From Cyclobacteriaceae bacterium (GTDB lineage: Bacteria > Bacteroidota > Bacteroidia > Cytophagales > Cyclobacteriaceae): a stretch of DNA of 40,842 bases. A program made the translations under genes and the position numbers. Below the pieces are notes generated by a model. That model was given only the letters and a program-made list of their open reading frames with translations. It searched no databases and had not been told where the DNA came from. The number at the start of each line of letters is the position of its first letter. Positions within the stretch are counted from its first letter, which is position 1. Of this stretch, positions 9,401 to 16,732 are shown one piece after another. The DNA is taken from NCBI GenBank assembly GCA_029881895.1, contig JAOULS010000004.1:1-40842 (forward strand), read 5' to 3'.

Positions 9401-9610
9401 GTTTCCTTCAGTTTCTTCTTCTTTTTCTCCTTCTTTTTTATAGTCTACATACTTATCATATAGTTCAAGATATTCTTTTACAGAATCTTGATCTAACTCT
9501 TGTTGAAAGAAGTCAATAACAAATTGTCTTTCTTTTTCAGTAACACCACCATCTTGTTTAGTGATAATTCCAAATAGTTGTGTTAGGGCTTTAAGTATTT
9601 CCTCACTCAT
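6443..9610 (-). CDS. TerB-domain ABCG-type ABC half-transporter
   Basis: A 1055-residue fusion. Residues 1-155 are helical and TerB-like (ITKQDGGVTEKERQFVIDFF and a second similar helix set), interrupted by a Lys/Glu-rich linker. Residues 200-290 are beta-rich. The ATPase has Walker A GASGAGKTT (about 314-322), signature SGGQRKRLNIALEL (421-434), Walker B IMFVDE and switch His477. Next come a CETCGNVNPEQ segment with a CxxC pair (526/529) and an ABC2-type membrane domain (from about 610) with around six spans. About 220 polar residues (roughly 800-1020) sit before the last span. ATPase-before-membrane order and the large final loop are ABCG-like, suggesting export. It lies 62 bp downstream of siaC on the same strand. 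The substrate is unknown. Confidence 0.9.
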   Translation of the reverse strand: MSEEILKALTQLFGIITKQDGGVTEKERQFVIDFFQQELDQDSVKEYLELYDKYVDYKKEGEKEEETEGNKNEEEAPKKKRKLTSVRDSVKTLGLCKKINKTLTQKQKVVVLVKILELVGSDKNFTPQRMGIIDTISSVFNIIKDEYKLIESFVLQEDTEKLQYDDILLVNKNEVETKNINEDEKIETDEAGLPIEINKAKHFQAELDGNLIFMRLKTVDMYFVKYLGSNEIVMNGFIMLTNRVYLFSQGSTVKTPSGGALYYSDLIIHFISDLKVSNISFNANNIVFKFPNGGIGLRDVNISEGPGKLIGIMGASGAGKTTLLNVLAGIEKPTEGELLINGFNIHTQEDKVQGVIGYIAQDDLLIEELTVYENLYYNAKLCFASMSEKELDERVMNVLTSLGLDQRKNLKVGSILDKTISGGQRKRLNIALELIREPAIMFVDEPTSGLSSRDSENVIDLLKELSLKGKLIFVVIHQPSSDIYKMFDKMYIMDTGGYPIFYGNPIHAVTHFKEATHQVDSQRGQCETCGNVNPEQIFNIIEAKVVDEYGQLTNKRKISPPQWNEQYLDKFKIEKIEDVKEAPPQSLNIPSKLKQTIIFTIRDTLSKLSNKQYLLINLLEAPLLAIILAFIIRYKSSPSGDEYIFRFNENIPAFMLMSIVVALFMGLTVSAEEIIRDRKILKRESFLNLSWNSYLFSKLLILFTMSAIQTFMFVLIGNLILEIHGMTFSFWLVLFSVSCMSNVIGLNISSAFNSAVTVYVIIPLLLIPQMILSGLLFSFDKLNNIISTKGKVPIVADFMASRWAYEAMAVYQFKENDFSKPYYKYEKQELQADYKSSYLIKELKKKNQYVLDNIDTESDSIKQIIIKDLNIIKEEISKEEFRVGLEDIDIDKALSIEVYNASINTIITNYFDALRKTYLNAYNEAVNTREKFVLFKEKSGDYNLNEYKNKYYSESLSDFVRNISVKDRIIEYKGKLLQQIDPIYHDPDNPNHFLDYRTHFFAPVKHIGGQYFDTYGFNLAVIWMMTLIFYITLYFELLRKFLSSFDKVKFFKKKE

Positions 9611-9659
9611 ATAGTAGTACCTATAGGTTGCTTAAAAAATAAAGATGAAGCAATAAAAA

Positions 9660-9682
9660 ATTAGTATGTTAATTAGTATGTT
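9660..9682. repeat. 11-nt tandem direct repeat across the siaC stop
   Basis: ATTAGTATGTT occurs at 9660-9670 and 9672-9682. It spans the siaC stop codon and the start of the siaC-ABC spacer. A local duplication by slippage is the simplest explanation. Confidence 0.4.
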
Positions 9683-10035
9683 TTAAATTCAAATGGAATT
9701 TCAACTAGTTCAGAAAATTCTTCACCAGCTTCCTCCATATCTTCATCGTCTTCATGAAAATACCAAATTATTTTGCATCCTTCAACATCTTCAAGCGCTG
9801 AAAGAACATCTAAAATTAATTTTGAAGATGCTGTGTTAAAATACTCTAATTTAAAAACAAACTCAGTCTCAGCGTTAGGACTTGAATTGTATTCTTCAAT
9901 CCAGTCTAAAACAGGTTGATAGAATTCTGCCGAATCTTCAGGTAGAGATCTTCCTGATATTTCATATATTTCATTTCCTTTGTCTAAGATTATTTTTGGG
10001 GTATCTTCAGCTCCTTCCAGATTTAAAATTTCCAT
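9673..10035 (-). CDS. siaC: SiaC-family regulatory phosphoprotein (DUF1987)
   Basis: 120 residues, the full length of the SiaC/DUF1987 family. In Pseudomonas aeruginosa, SiaC is phosphorylated on Thr68 by SiaB and dephosphorylated by SiaA, and the unphosphorylated form activates the diguanylate cyclase SiaD. Here the family core LEYFNTASSK is intact and its threonine is residue 68 by direct count. Other family marks are GRSLPEDSAEFYQPVLDWIEEY and IIWYFHEDDEDM. No diguanylate cyclase is present in the window, so the partner must be something else or elsewhere. It lies 39 bp after siaB and 62 bp before the ABC transporter gene. The symbol reflects family membership, not proven function. Confidence 0.92.
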   Translation of the reverse strand: MEILNLEGAEDTPKIILDKGNEIYEISGRSLPEDSAEFYQPVLDWIEEYNSSPNAETEFVFKLEYFNTASSKLILDVLSALEDVEGCKIIWYFHEDDEDMEEAGEEFSELVEIPFEFKTY

Positions 10036-10074
10036 ATCGGTTGTAATTTTTTATAGTTAATATCAGTAATAATG

Positions 10075-10611
10075 TTATTGTCTTTTAATACAAGATTTTA
10101 GAGAGAAAAAAGAATATCCATTTTCCATTTTTTCAAAATCATATTCTAATTTTTGTCCAGATTTACGTGCCATGTCCACAAATCCTAGTCCTGCACCACC
10201 TTTTTCAGAGATTTCGGTAGTTTTTATAATGTTTTTATAAAGTTGTTTTAACCCATCTCTATCCAAGGTGTTGATTTCGTCAATTTTATCTTTTACGATC
10301 GAGATAAATTCATCTTTAATAGGGTTTCCAGATATGATAGTATACTGTTCATCATGTTTTCCAATCATAAAGACAGCATTATGATTTGGGTTATTATTTA
10401 ATTGATCAGCATGTCTCACCACATTTTGAAGGCATTCTACCATTACGTTGAATACTTTCCTTTTTATGGCTGATTCTTCTCCCGAAGAATCCATGTTACG
10501 TTCAGCCATGGATAAAACCGATTTTGTAATTTCTTGAGTAAACTCTCCTTCGTACACCAAAATCAGGTCATGATTTACCATGCTTTTGTGCAATTCATAG
10601 ATATATTTCAT
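10075..10611 (-). CDS. siaB: SiaB-family GHKL protein kinase (DUF6272)
   Basis: A 178-residue anti-sigma-factor-type GHKL kinase. The N box is VECLQNVVRHA (Glu59, Asn63, His67), which holds Mg-ATP and the catalytic base in this fold. The G2-type loop is GGAGLGF (138-144), and ISGNP (about 93-97) sits where the usual DNG motif would be. It should phosphorylate the neighbouring SiaC homologue on Thr68, opposed by the phosphatase encoded upstream. Gene order phosphatase-kinase-SiaC matches siaA-siaB-siaC in Pseudomonas. An 84-bp spacer with a small hairpin separates it from the phosphatase gene. Confidence 0.88.
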   Translation of the reverse strand: MKYIYELHKSMVNHDLILVYEGEFTQEITKSVLSMAERNMDSSGEESAIKRKVFNVMVECLQNVVRHADQLNNNPNHNAVFMIGKHDEQYTIISGNPIKDEFISIVKDKIDEINTLDRDGLKQLYKNIIKTTEISEKGGAGLGFVDMARKSGQKLEYDFEKMENGYSFFSLKSCIKRQ

Positions 10612-10661
10612 GAGTTGGCATTTTTATTTATTATTCAATTATTTAAAAGTATTAACAATAA

Positions 10662-10681
10662 CATTGGAAATCAAACCAATG
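10662..10681. repeat. Intercistronic inverted repeat between phosphatase and siaB
   Basis: CATTGG (10662-10667) and CCAATG (10676-10681) pair across an 8-nt loop. No T run follows on the minus strand, so it looks more like an mRNA processing or stability hairpin than a terminator. It could adjust the level of siaB-siaC message relative to the phosphatase. Confidence 0.35.
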
Positions 10682-10695
10682 CTTAATTTCCTAAG

Positions 10696-13600
10696 TTAAA
10701 ATTTTATCCCGATTAATAATACATCATCAGTTTGTTTTTCTTCACCTTGCCATCCAAACCATTGCTTTTCAAATTCTTCTGAAGCTTCACGCATTGATTT
10801 CTCGTGTACATCGTGAATAATTTGTCTCGTTCGTTTTGGTCCAAATTTCCTATTCTCGGGACCTCCAAATTGGTCAGGAAATCCATCAGAACAGAAGTAT
10901 ATAGAGTCACCTTTCTTTAAAGATAATTTAGTGTTCGTGAAATTGGTCTGATTTTTATAAATACCTCCGCCAATGGCAAATTTATTTCCTTTAATCTCCT
11001 CCATTTCATGATTTTTCATCACGTATAATGGACGGTGAGCACCAGCGTATTCTACAGTTCGATTTTCAGTATTTATTTTACAAAGGGCGATATCCATTCC
11101 GTCTTTTGTTTTAGAATCGTCCTGATCTTGTCGGAGAGTAGTAGTGACACCTTCATCTAATTGATCAAGAATTATTCCTGGGTCGCTTATTTTTCTACTT
11201 CTAACGATATCGTTTAATAGGAAATACCCAATTAATGATAAGAGTGCACCAGGAACGCCATGACCTGTACAATCGACAGCAGCAATATATATATCTTCAC
11301 CTACTCGAACATACCAAGGGAAATCACCACTAACAACGTCTTTAGGTTTGTAAAAAATAAATGAGTCTGGTAGTGTACGATTAATAATATTGGTGTTAGG
11401 TAATATAGCTCCTTGAATACGTTTAGCGTAGTTTATACTGTCATTAATTTTTTTGTTCTTGTTTTGAACCTCTAGTTCGATTAACTTTCTTTCTGTAATA
11501 TCATGAGAAACTACTAAGACAGATTCTAGATTTTTTAATTCGTCAAATTCAGGTATAGCATTTACATGCATGATACGCTTTCCTTCTTCAGAAATGAAAT
11601 CTATTTCATCAACAATATTTTCATTAGTATTTTTTACATTTTCTATTATCTCTAACCATTGATCAATAATTGATTTATTTATATCTGTATCAACTAAGTT
11701 TTTATTTAAATATCGTTCAGGCTTTTTACCAGTAATCTTCTCAATAACTGGGTTTATGTATGAAATAGGGCCGTCATTTTCTAGTCTAGTAATTAAATCA
11801 GGAGAATTTTCCGATAGCGCTTGCATTTTACTACGCATTCTTTGTTCTTGTTCTGCTCTCCTTCTTTCTGTAATGTCAGTTGAATTAACAATCATGCCAT
11901 GGATGGCAGGGTTTGACATAAAGTTAGTTCCCGTTGATTCAATCCAGATAGGCTTCCCTGATTTAGTTTTATATTCATACTGGACGGTAACTTGTTCATA
12001 GGGGTTGTCCAATAATTGTTTAAACATATCTTTTACAATAGGGACGTATTCAGGAAGAACAAAATCAATATCTTTTGTGTCAATAAGTTCATTCTGGCTG
12101 TATCCTAAAATGGGTTCTACAGAAGGACTTATATAGCGAATAGTCTCATCTTCTTCATATATTGTAATTACCTCAGAAGCATTTTCTAATAGCAACTGCA
12201 TTCTTTTTTGTGTACGATTAACCTCTTCAATCTGTTCTTCTAGTTGAGCATTAGAACGCGTTAATTCTTCTTGAGTAGCTTGCATTTCTTCGGCATTTTG
12301 ACGCAGAACTTCTTGTTTTTCTTGAAGTTCAGTACTCATGGTTTGTGATTCTTCTAAAAGGATTTTAGTGCGATCATTTACCTTCATATTAAAGACGGTA
12401 CGCGCTAGAATTAAACTCAGTTCCTCTACAAACTTTATTTGAACATCAGAAAACCGTTTGAAGCCTGCAAATTCAAGTACACCATAAACTTTTTCGTTTG
12501 TAATAAGGGGTACTATGAGAATACATGTGGGTTTTTGATCACCCAAAATACCTGAAGTGAGTGTTACGTAATCGTTTGGTATTTCGGTTCTAATAATAGT
12601 GTCCTGCTCTACTGCAGCTTGCCCAACAAGCCCTTCTGCAAATTTAAAATCTTTTTGAATGTATTTTTTTCTATTGTAAGCATAGCTTGATTTTAAAGAG
12701 ATGACACCATGTTCATCAAAAAGATCATCATCCTCTTCTACTATATATAATGCTCCTTGTATGGCCTCTATTTTCTTGATGATGAATTTCAGAACATCAT
12801 CTCCTAAATCTTCTAAGTTGTTATGAATACGTAGTATTTCTCCAATTTCGGCTACACCAGTAACAATCCAATTTCGTTCGTTATCTCGTTTTTCGGCCTC
12901 TACTAAATTGTCTCTCATCGTAATCAACGATAATCCTAGCGCATCATTTTCTCCTAAAGGCTTGAATTTAGCATCAAAATCACCAGTACCTATTTGGTTG
13001 GCAAACCCAGCAGTCCTTTTTAATGCATGTACTAAATGGTTTACAGTAGATGCCATTTGACCTACTTCATCGTTTGATTTTAATTTCACCTCTCCTGGTA
13101 AAATACCTTGTCCAACTAAATCGAGAGTACTTTTCAATACTTGTACAGGAGCTACAAGCATTTTTGAAAATAAAATAGAAATAAAGGATGTTATTAAGGC
13201 TATAAATAGTCCTGAAAACAGGAATTTTAAAAGAAGAGTTTCAATCTCAGAATATACTTCTTCTTGATTAATTTTGGTTACTAATCCCCAATTCAACTTG
13301 GGAATGCTTCTCCAAGCAGCAAGTATTGGTACTCCATTATAGTCAAATTCTTTACCTGCAAAATTCTTCCCTTCAATAGCAAGTTGAATAGGAGTAGCGT
13401 TAGCTAAATTATTTTCCCATTTCTTAGGACTAAGAATTTCATTATTATTATTTCTTAGTGGGTTAAGATAAATTATTCGTGTACCACTTGGATCTTGAGT
13501 GCCTAACACAACTTCTCCACTATTCCCTAACCCTGTATAATCTTGTAAAATATTATACATCGTGCTTATTTTAAATTTAATAAACACAAGTCCTATAGTT

Positions 13601-14226
13601 ACGTCAAAATTATCTTTAATAGGTGTTCCGTTTATTATATAAAATTCGTTCTCTTCTATAAAAGTACTACTATAAATTAAGCTATCATTTGCAAGGCTAA
13701 CAAACTCTTTTGTAGGAGTAGGGTATATGTTTTTTTCTTTTTTTATATCAGTTGAAAATAAGGTTAATCCATCTGGGTCTGTAATTGCGATATCTGTATA
13801 TTCAAAAGCATTATTTACATCATTAATGTATATTTTTAAATCATCTTCAGTAGATGATGATAAGAAAAAATCCATTGCATCATCTCCTCCTTGACTGGAT
13901 AGTGAAGCACCAAATGGATCACCACTTCCAAAAGGATCCATTGCGGATGAATTTGAAGTAGTTTCAGACGAATTTACATTTATAACAGCATTTTTCACTA
14001 ATTCTGAAGATGCGATTAAGTGTGCGTTTTTATCAATTTGAGTTACATATGAGTTGATCTTATCTACTCGAATATTGGCAAGAACATTCAAGTTATCATC
14101 TTGCCTTCGTTCAATAGATTTTTTACTTAGATTGTAGGTTAAATAACTTATGGTAGCTACAGTTATAAGTACTATTGTAATTACTACAGCAGTTATTTTT
14201 GTCCCTATTTTTATATTTCTAAACAT
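10696..14226 (-). CDS. SiaA-like sensor PP2C/SpoIIE phosphatase (dCache-HAMP-GAF-PAS-PAS)
   Basis: An 1176-residue membrane sensor phosphatase. Order: TM 8-30, extracytoplasmic sensor about 31-332 (Cache-like, with YTDIAITDPDGLTLFST and WGLVTKI), TM 333-355, HAMP about 356-410, GAF 455-612, coiled coil 615-680, PAS 675-790 and 800-915, SpoIIE/PP2C 950-1176. Metal-binding acids are seen in VSGDF (Asp968), AAVDCTGHGVPGA (Asp985), KDGMDIAL, CSDGFPDQFGG (Asp1114) and the final TDDVLLIG, so the phosphatase should be active. The expected substrate is phospho-SiaC. The architecture is richer than Pseudomonas SiaA, which lacks the GAF and PAS pair. Residues 85-116 are a Ser/Gly-rich insertion with two DPFG copies. 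The 26-bp gap to the upstream GAF gene suggests cotranscription. Confidence 0.92.
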   Translation of the reverse strand: MFRNIKIGTKITAVVITIVLITVATISYLTYNLSKKSIERRQDDNLNVLANIRVDKINSYVTQIDKNAHLIASSELVKNAVINVNSSETTSNSSAMDPFGSGDPFGASLSSQGGDDAMDFFLSSSTEDDLKIYINDVNNAFEYTDIAITDPDGLTLFSTDIKKEKNIYPTPTKEFVSLANDSLIYSSTFIEENEFYIINGTPIKDNFDVTIGLVFIKFKISTMYNILQDYTGLGNSGEVVLGTQDPSGTRIIYLNPLRNNNNEILSPKKWENNLANATPIQLAIEGKNFAGKEFDYNGVPILAAWRSIPKLNWGLVTKINQEEVYSEIETLLLKFLFSGLFIALITSFISILFSKMLVAPVQVLKSTLDLVGQGILPGEVKLKSNDEVGQMASTVNHLVHALKRTAGFANQIGTGDFDAKFKPLGENDALGLSLITMRDNLVEAEKRDNERNWIVTGVAEIGEILRIHNNLEDLGDDVLKFIIKKIEAIQGALYIVEEDDDLFDEHGVISLKSSYAYNRKKYIQKDFKFAEGLVGQAAVEQDTIIRTEIPNDYVTLTSGILGDQKPTCILIVPLITNEKVYGVLEFAGFKRFSDVQIKFVEELSLILARTVFNMKVNDRTKILLEESQTMSTELQEKQEVLRQNAEEMQATQEELTRSNAQLEEQIEEVNRTQKRMQLLLENASEVITIYEEDETIRYISPSVEPILGYSQNELIDTKDIDFVLPEYVPIVKDMFKQLLDNPYEQVTVQYEYKTKSGKPIWIESTGTNFMSNPAIHGMIVNSTDITERRRAEQEQRMRSKMQALSENSPDLITRLENDGPISYINPVIEKITGKKPERYLNKNLVDTDINKSIIDQWLEIIENVKNTNENIVDEIDFISEEGKRIMHVNAIPEFDELKNLESVLVVSHDITERKLIELEVQNKNKKINDSINYAKRIQGAILPNTNIINRTLPDSFIFYKPKDVVSGDFPWYVRVGEDIYIAAVDCTGHGVPGALLSLIGYFLLNDIVRSRKISDPGIILDQLDEGVTTTLRQDQDDSKTKDGMDIALCKINTENRTVEYAGAHRPLYVMKNHEMEEIKGNKFAIGGGIYKNQTNFTNTKLSLKKGDSIYFCSDGFPDQFGGPENRKFGPKRTRQIIHDVHEKSMREASEEFEKQWFGWQGEEKQTDDVLLIGIKF

Positions 14227-14252
14227 GATTCAATTTAAATATTGGTTCAGTT

Positions 14253-15140
14253 TTATTTTTTATTTTTTATTTCGCCTAACTCCTTAGCTTTTTCTTGGTC
14301 TTTTTTTGTTTGACTAGTTGCTTTAGTTTTTTTACCTTCTCCAGAAGGGGAAACAACAAGAAGGTTGAAACTTTCTTTTATTAAGTTAACACTTTCTTTT
14401 GAAAATTCAGTAAAAGATGCTAATTCAATAACAGCTTCAATCATTTTTCCTTTATATAAAGGCATAATAAGCAAATGTTTTGGTGATGCTTTTCCTAAAC
14501 CTGAAATTATGTTTATGTAATTTTCAGGTATTTCATCTATTATTAAAGTGTCTCCTTCTTTTGCAACCTGTCCAATGAGTCCTTCTCCATACTCAAATTT
14601 AATAGTTTCACTTTCGGCAATACTAAAAGCATAGCCAACATAAAATTCAACAAATCGGATTCCTTTAATTTCTTTTGGAACATAAACTGCACCTTGTCCT
14701 ATTTCTAATTTTTTGCAAATGGCAGTTAAAGTAATACTGAATTTATCCTTTTTGTCTTTAGTGTCTTTCAAGGCTACTTTTATAAATTCTGTATCGGTTG
14801 TAGATTTTTCTATATCTGTTTCAGCTTCTGTTTCAGTTTCTCGTCCTTCTGCTTTATTTACGTTTTTACTTGAATTATCCGCTATATGATTTTCATTTAG
14901 TAGATGATTAGATTTGAATCCTAATATTAAAACAATAATTCCAGAAAGGATTACCGTGCCAACAGCAATATATAATTGAAATAATACGGGTGACAATAAA
15001 GATGCTTGGCTTGAATCTAAAACTGTTGAACTTAAAATCAAGTCGTCTTGTAAGCTAAAAAGTCTTAGCGTAGTGTAGATAATGCTGATAATGAACAGTA
15101 TCGTGAATAAATAGTTGATGTTTTTGTTTTTATCGCTCAT
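14253..15140 (-). CDS. Membrane-anchored GAF-domain protein
   Basis: 295 residues. Two hydrophobic spans (about 9-26 and 51-73) enclose a short external loop. An acidic/Thr-rich linker (about 90-120) follows, then a GAF domain (about 120-268) and a Lys-rich tail. The GAF core EFYVGYAFSIAESETIKFEY / GEGLIGQVAKEGDTLIIDEIP is visibly related to those in the phosphatase downstream and the sensor at 16733-19081, so the three probably read the same kind of signal. It has no output domain. It starts 8 bp after cheB and ends 26 bp before the phosphatase gene. An accessory sensor or partner of the phosphatase is my inference. Confidence 0.8.
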   Translation of the reverse strand: MSDKNKNINYLFTILFIISIIYTTLRLFSLQDDLILSSTVLDSSQASLLSPVLFQLYIAVGTVILSGIIVLILGFKSNHLLNENHIADNSSKNVNKAEGRETETEAETDIEKSTTDTEFIKVALKDTKDKKDKFSITLTAICKKLEIGQGAVYVPKEIKGIRFVEFYVGYAFSIAESETIKFEYGEGLIGQVAKEGDTLIIDEIPENYINIISGLGKASPKHLLIMPLYKGKMIEAVIELASFTEFSKESVNLIKESFNLLVVSPSGEGKKTKATSQTKKDQEKAKELGEIKNKK

Positions 15141-15148
15141 ACTTACAA

Positions 15149-15742
15149 TTATTTATAATGCGAATTTAATTCATTTAAAAAAGAGATAATCTCATTTACT
15201 TTCATAACATAATCAATTTCAGTAACATTTATGGCAGCCGATGGCATGGTGTCAATCATACATTCTTTTGGGTCTTGTACTATGGTCATACCGCCTTTAT
15301 TTTTTATATTCTTCATACCTAAAGCACCATCTTTATTTGCTCCAGAAAGTAAAATGCCAATCAATTTATCTCTATACACATATCCAGAAGTGCCTAAGGT
15401 AATGTCAATAGCTGGTCGGGAGTTATTGACCATATCTTCCGTAGATAGACTGAAATAATTCCCTAATTCAATAGACATATGGTAATTAGATGGTGCTAAA
15501 TACACTTTTCCTTTTTTAATCGGTTCTTTGTCATATGGCTCTGTTACGGAAATCACACTTTTAAGTGATAACGCTTCAACAAACCCGTTTCTAACATGTT
15601 TTAGTCGATGTAAGCACATGATGATAGGGATGTTGAAATCGGGTGATATGCTTGATAGAATTCTAGTTATACCTTGAAAACTACCTGCTGATCCACCAAT
15701 TACTATGGCCTTGTATCTATTGCTTAAATCGTATTTGTTCAT
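15149..15742 (-). CDS. cheB: CheB methylesterase catalytic domain without receiver
   Basis: 197 residues covering only the CheB esterase/amidase domain. The triad is visible: Ser18 in IGGSAGS, His45 in CLHRLKH and Asp138 in GANKDGA. RPAIDITL, KGKVYLAPSNYHM and MPSAAI are family signatures. The usual N-terminal response-regulator domain is absent, so it cannot be switched by CheA phosphorylation. It would remove methyl groups, or deamidate, glutamyl/glutaminyl residues of a receptor, but no chemoreceptor gene is visible here. It follows cheR by 31 bp and precedes the GAF gene by 8 bp, clearly one unit. Confidence 0.9.
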   Translation of the reverse strand: MNKYDLSNRYKAIVIGGSAGSFQGITRILSSISPDFNIPIIMCLHRLKHVRNGFVEALSLKSVISVTEPYDKEPIKKGKVYLAPSNYHMSIELGNYFSLSTEDMVNNSRPAIDITLGTSGYVYRDKLIGILLSGANKDGALGMKNIKNKGGMTIVQDPKECMIDTMPSAAINVTEIDYVMKVNEIISFLNELNSHYK

Positions 15743-15773
15743 TTTATGGAATCACTAAAAAATAGTGGAAATC

Positions 15774-16598
15774 TTAATCCTTAAACTTTTTGTAAATTTT
15801 TTCTTCATTATTCACAACTATAAATTTATTTGCGATATCACACCATATCAATGATTCCTTTGATCCTATAATTAAGTATCCAAACTTGAATAAACTCTCA
15901 TGGAATTTTTTTAGTACTTCGTTTTGTAAAGATTGATTGAAGTAGATCATTACATTTCGACAAAGAACAAGGTCAAACTTATTGAACACTTCTCCTTTTA
16001 CTAAGTCATGTTCTCGAAAAGACACATTTTCAACTAAAGAAGGATCCATTACAGCAACTCCTTTTTGTTCGGAATAATAATCTTTTAATGAAGAATTTCC
16101 TTGAAACCGGATATAGTTTTTTTCATTTAATTCCATGTTTTTCAGTGAATATTTCCCTGACTTTGCCCGCTTTAATATTTCTTTATCTAAATCTGTTGCT
16201 ATTAATTGAGAATTCTGAAGTACTCCTAGTTCCCTTAACATAATTGCCATTGAAAAAACTTCTTCTCCTGAAGAACATCCTGCATGCCAAATTCTAATTT
16301 TATCATGATTTAACATGATTGCAGGGATAATGTCATCTCTTAAAACCCTCCAAAATGAAGGGTCGCGAAACATTTCTGTCACGTTAACCGTTATTTCCAC
16401 AAGAAATTCTTCAAAAAAAGAAGCATCATCAGAAAGTCTTTTTATTAGAGCGTCAACAGAACTTATTTTAAAATAATCTAGAATCCGTTGAATTCGTCTT
16501 TTAAAAGAGGACATAGCATAATTGGTAAAATCGTAATTGTACTTCCTTTTTACTACTTCAGCAATTTTTTTTATGTCTGCAATTTCGATATCCGCCAT
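15774..16598 (-). CDS. cheR: CheR-family protein-glutamate methyltransferase
   Basis: 274 residues, the normal CheR length. An N-terminal helical CheR_N part (1-70, with the FLVEITVNVTEMFRDPSFW link) is followed by the SAM-binding domain: IRIWHAGCSSGEEVFSMAI (about 101-119), an LIATDLD acidic strand, and VLCRNVMIYFN (catalytic-domain signature). It has no TPR or CheW extension and lacks a recognisable tetrapeptide partner site in the window. It should methylate glutamates on a sensor coiled coil using SAM. It is paired with cheB 31 bp downstream. A 134-bp spacer separates it from the sensor gene upstream, so a promoter may lie there. Confidence 0.92.
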   Translation of the reverse strand: MADIEIADIKKIAEVVKRKYNYDFTNYAMSSFKRRIQRILDYFKISSVDALIKRLSDDASFFEEFLVEITVNVTEMFRDPSFWRVLRDDIIPAIMLNHDKIRIWHAGCSSGEEVFSMAIMLRELGVLQNSQLIATDLDKEILKRAKSGKYSLKNMELNEKNYIRFQGNSSLKDYYSEQKGVAVMDPSLVENVSFREHDLVKGEVFNKFDLVLCRNVMIYFNQSLQNEVLKKFHESLFKFGYLIIGSKESLIWCDIANKFIVVNNEEKIYKKFKD

Positions 16599-16732
16599 AT
16601 TCTTATGATTGTAAATCCATGTCCATCAACTTCACCAGTATATTTATTTTATAAAGATAGTATACTAATGGGTTATTAAGATAATAACTAATTAATTATT
16701 TAACCGATTTATATTTAAAAATTAATAAAAAA

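Noticed and set aside
10713-10910. 65-residue minus-strand open frame
   Set aside because: It lies in another frame within the PP2C domain of the phosphatase, whose motifs are intact; a shadow.
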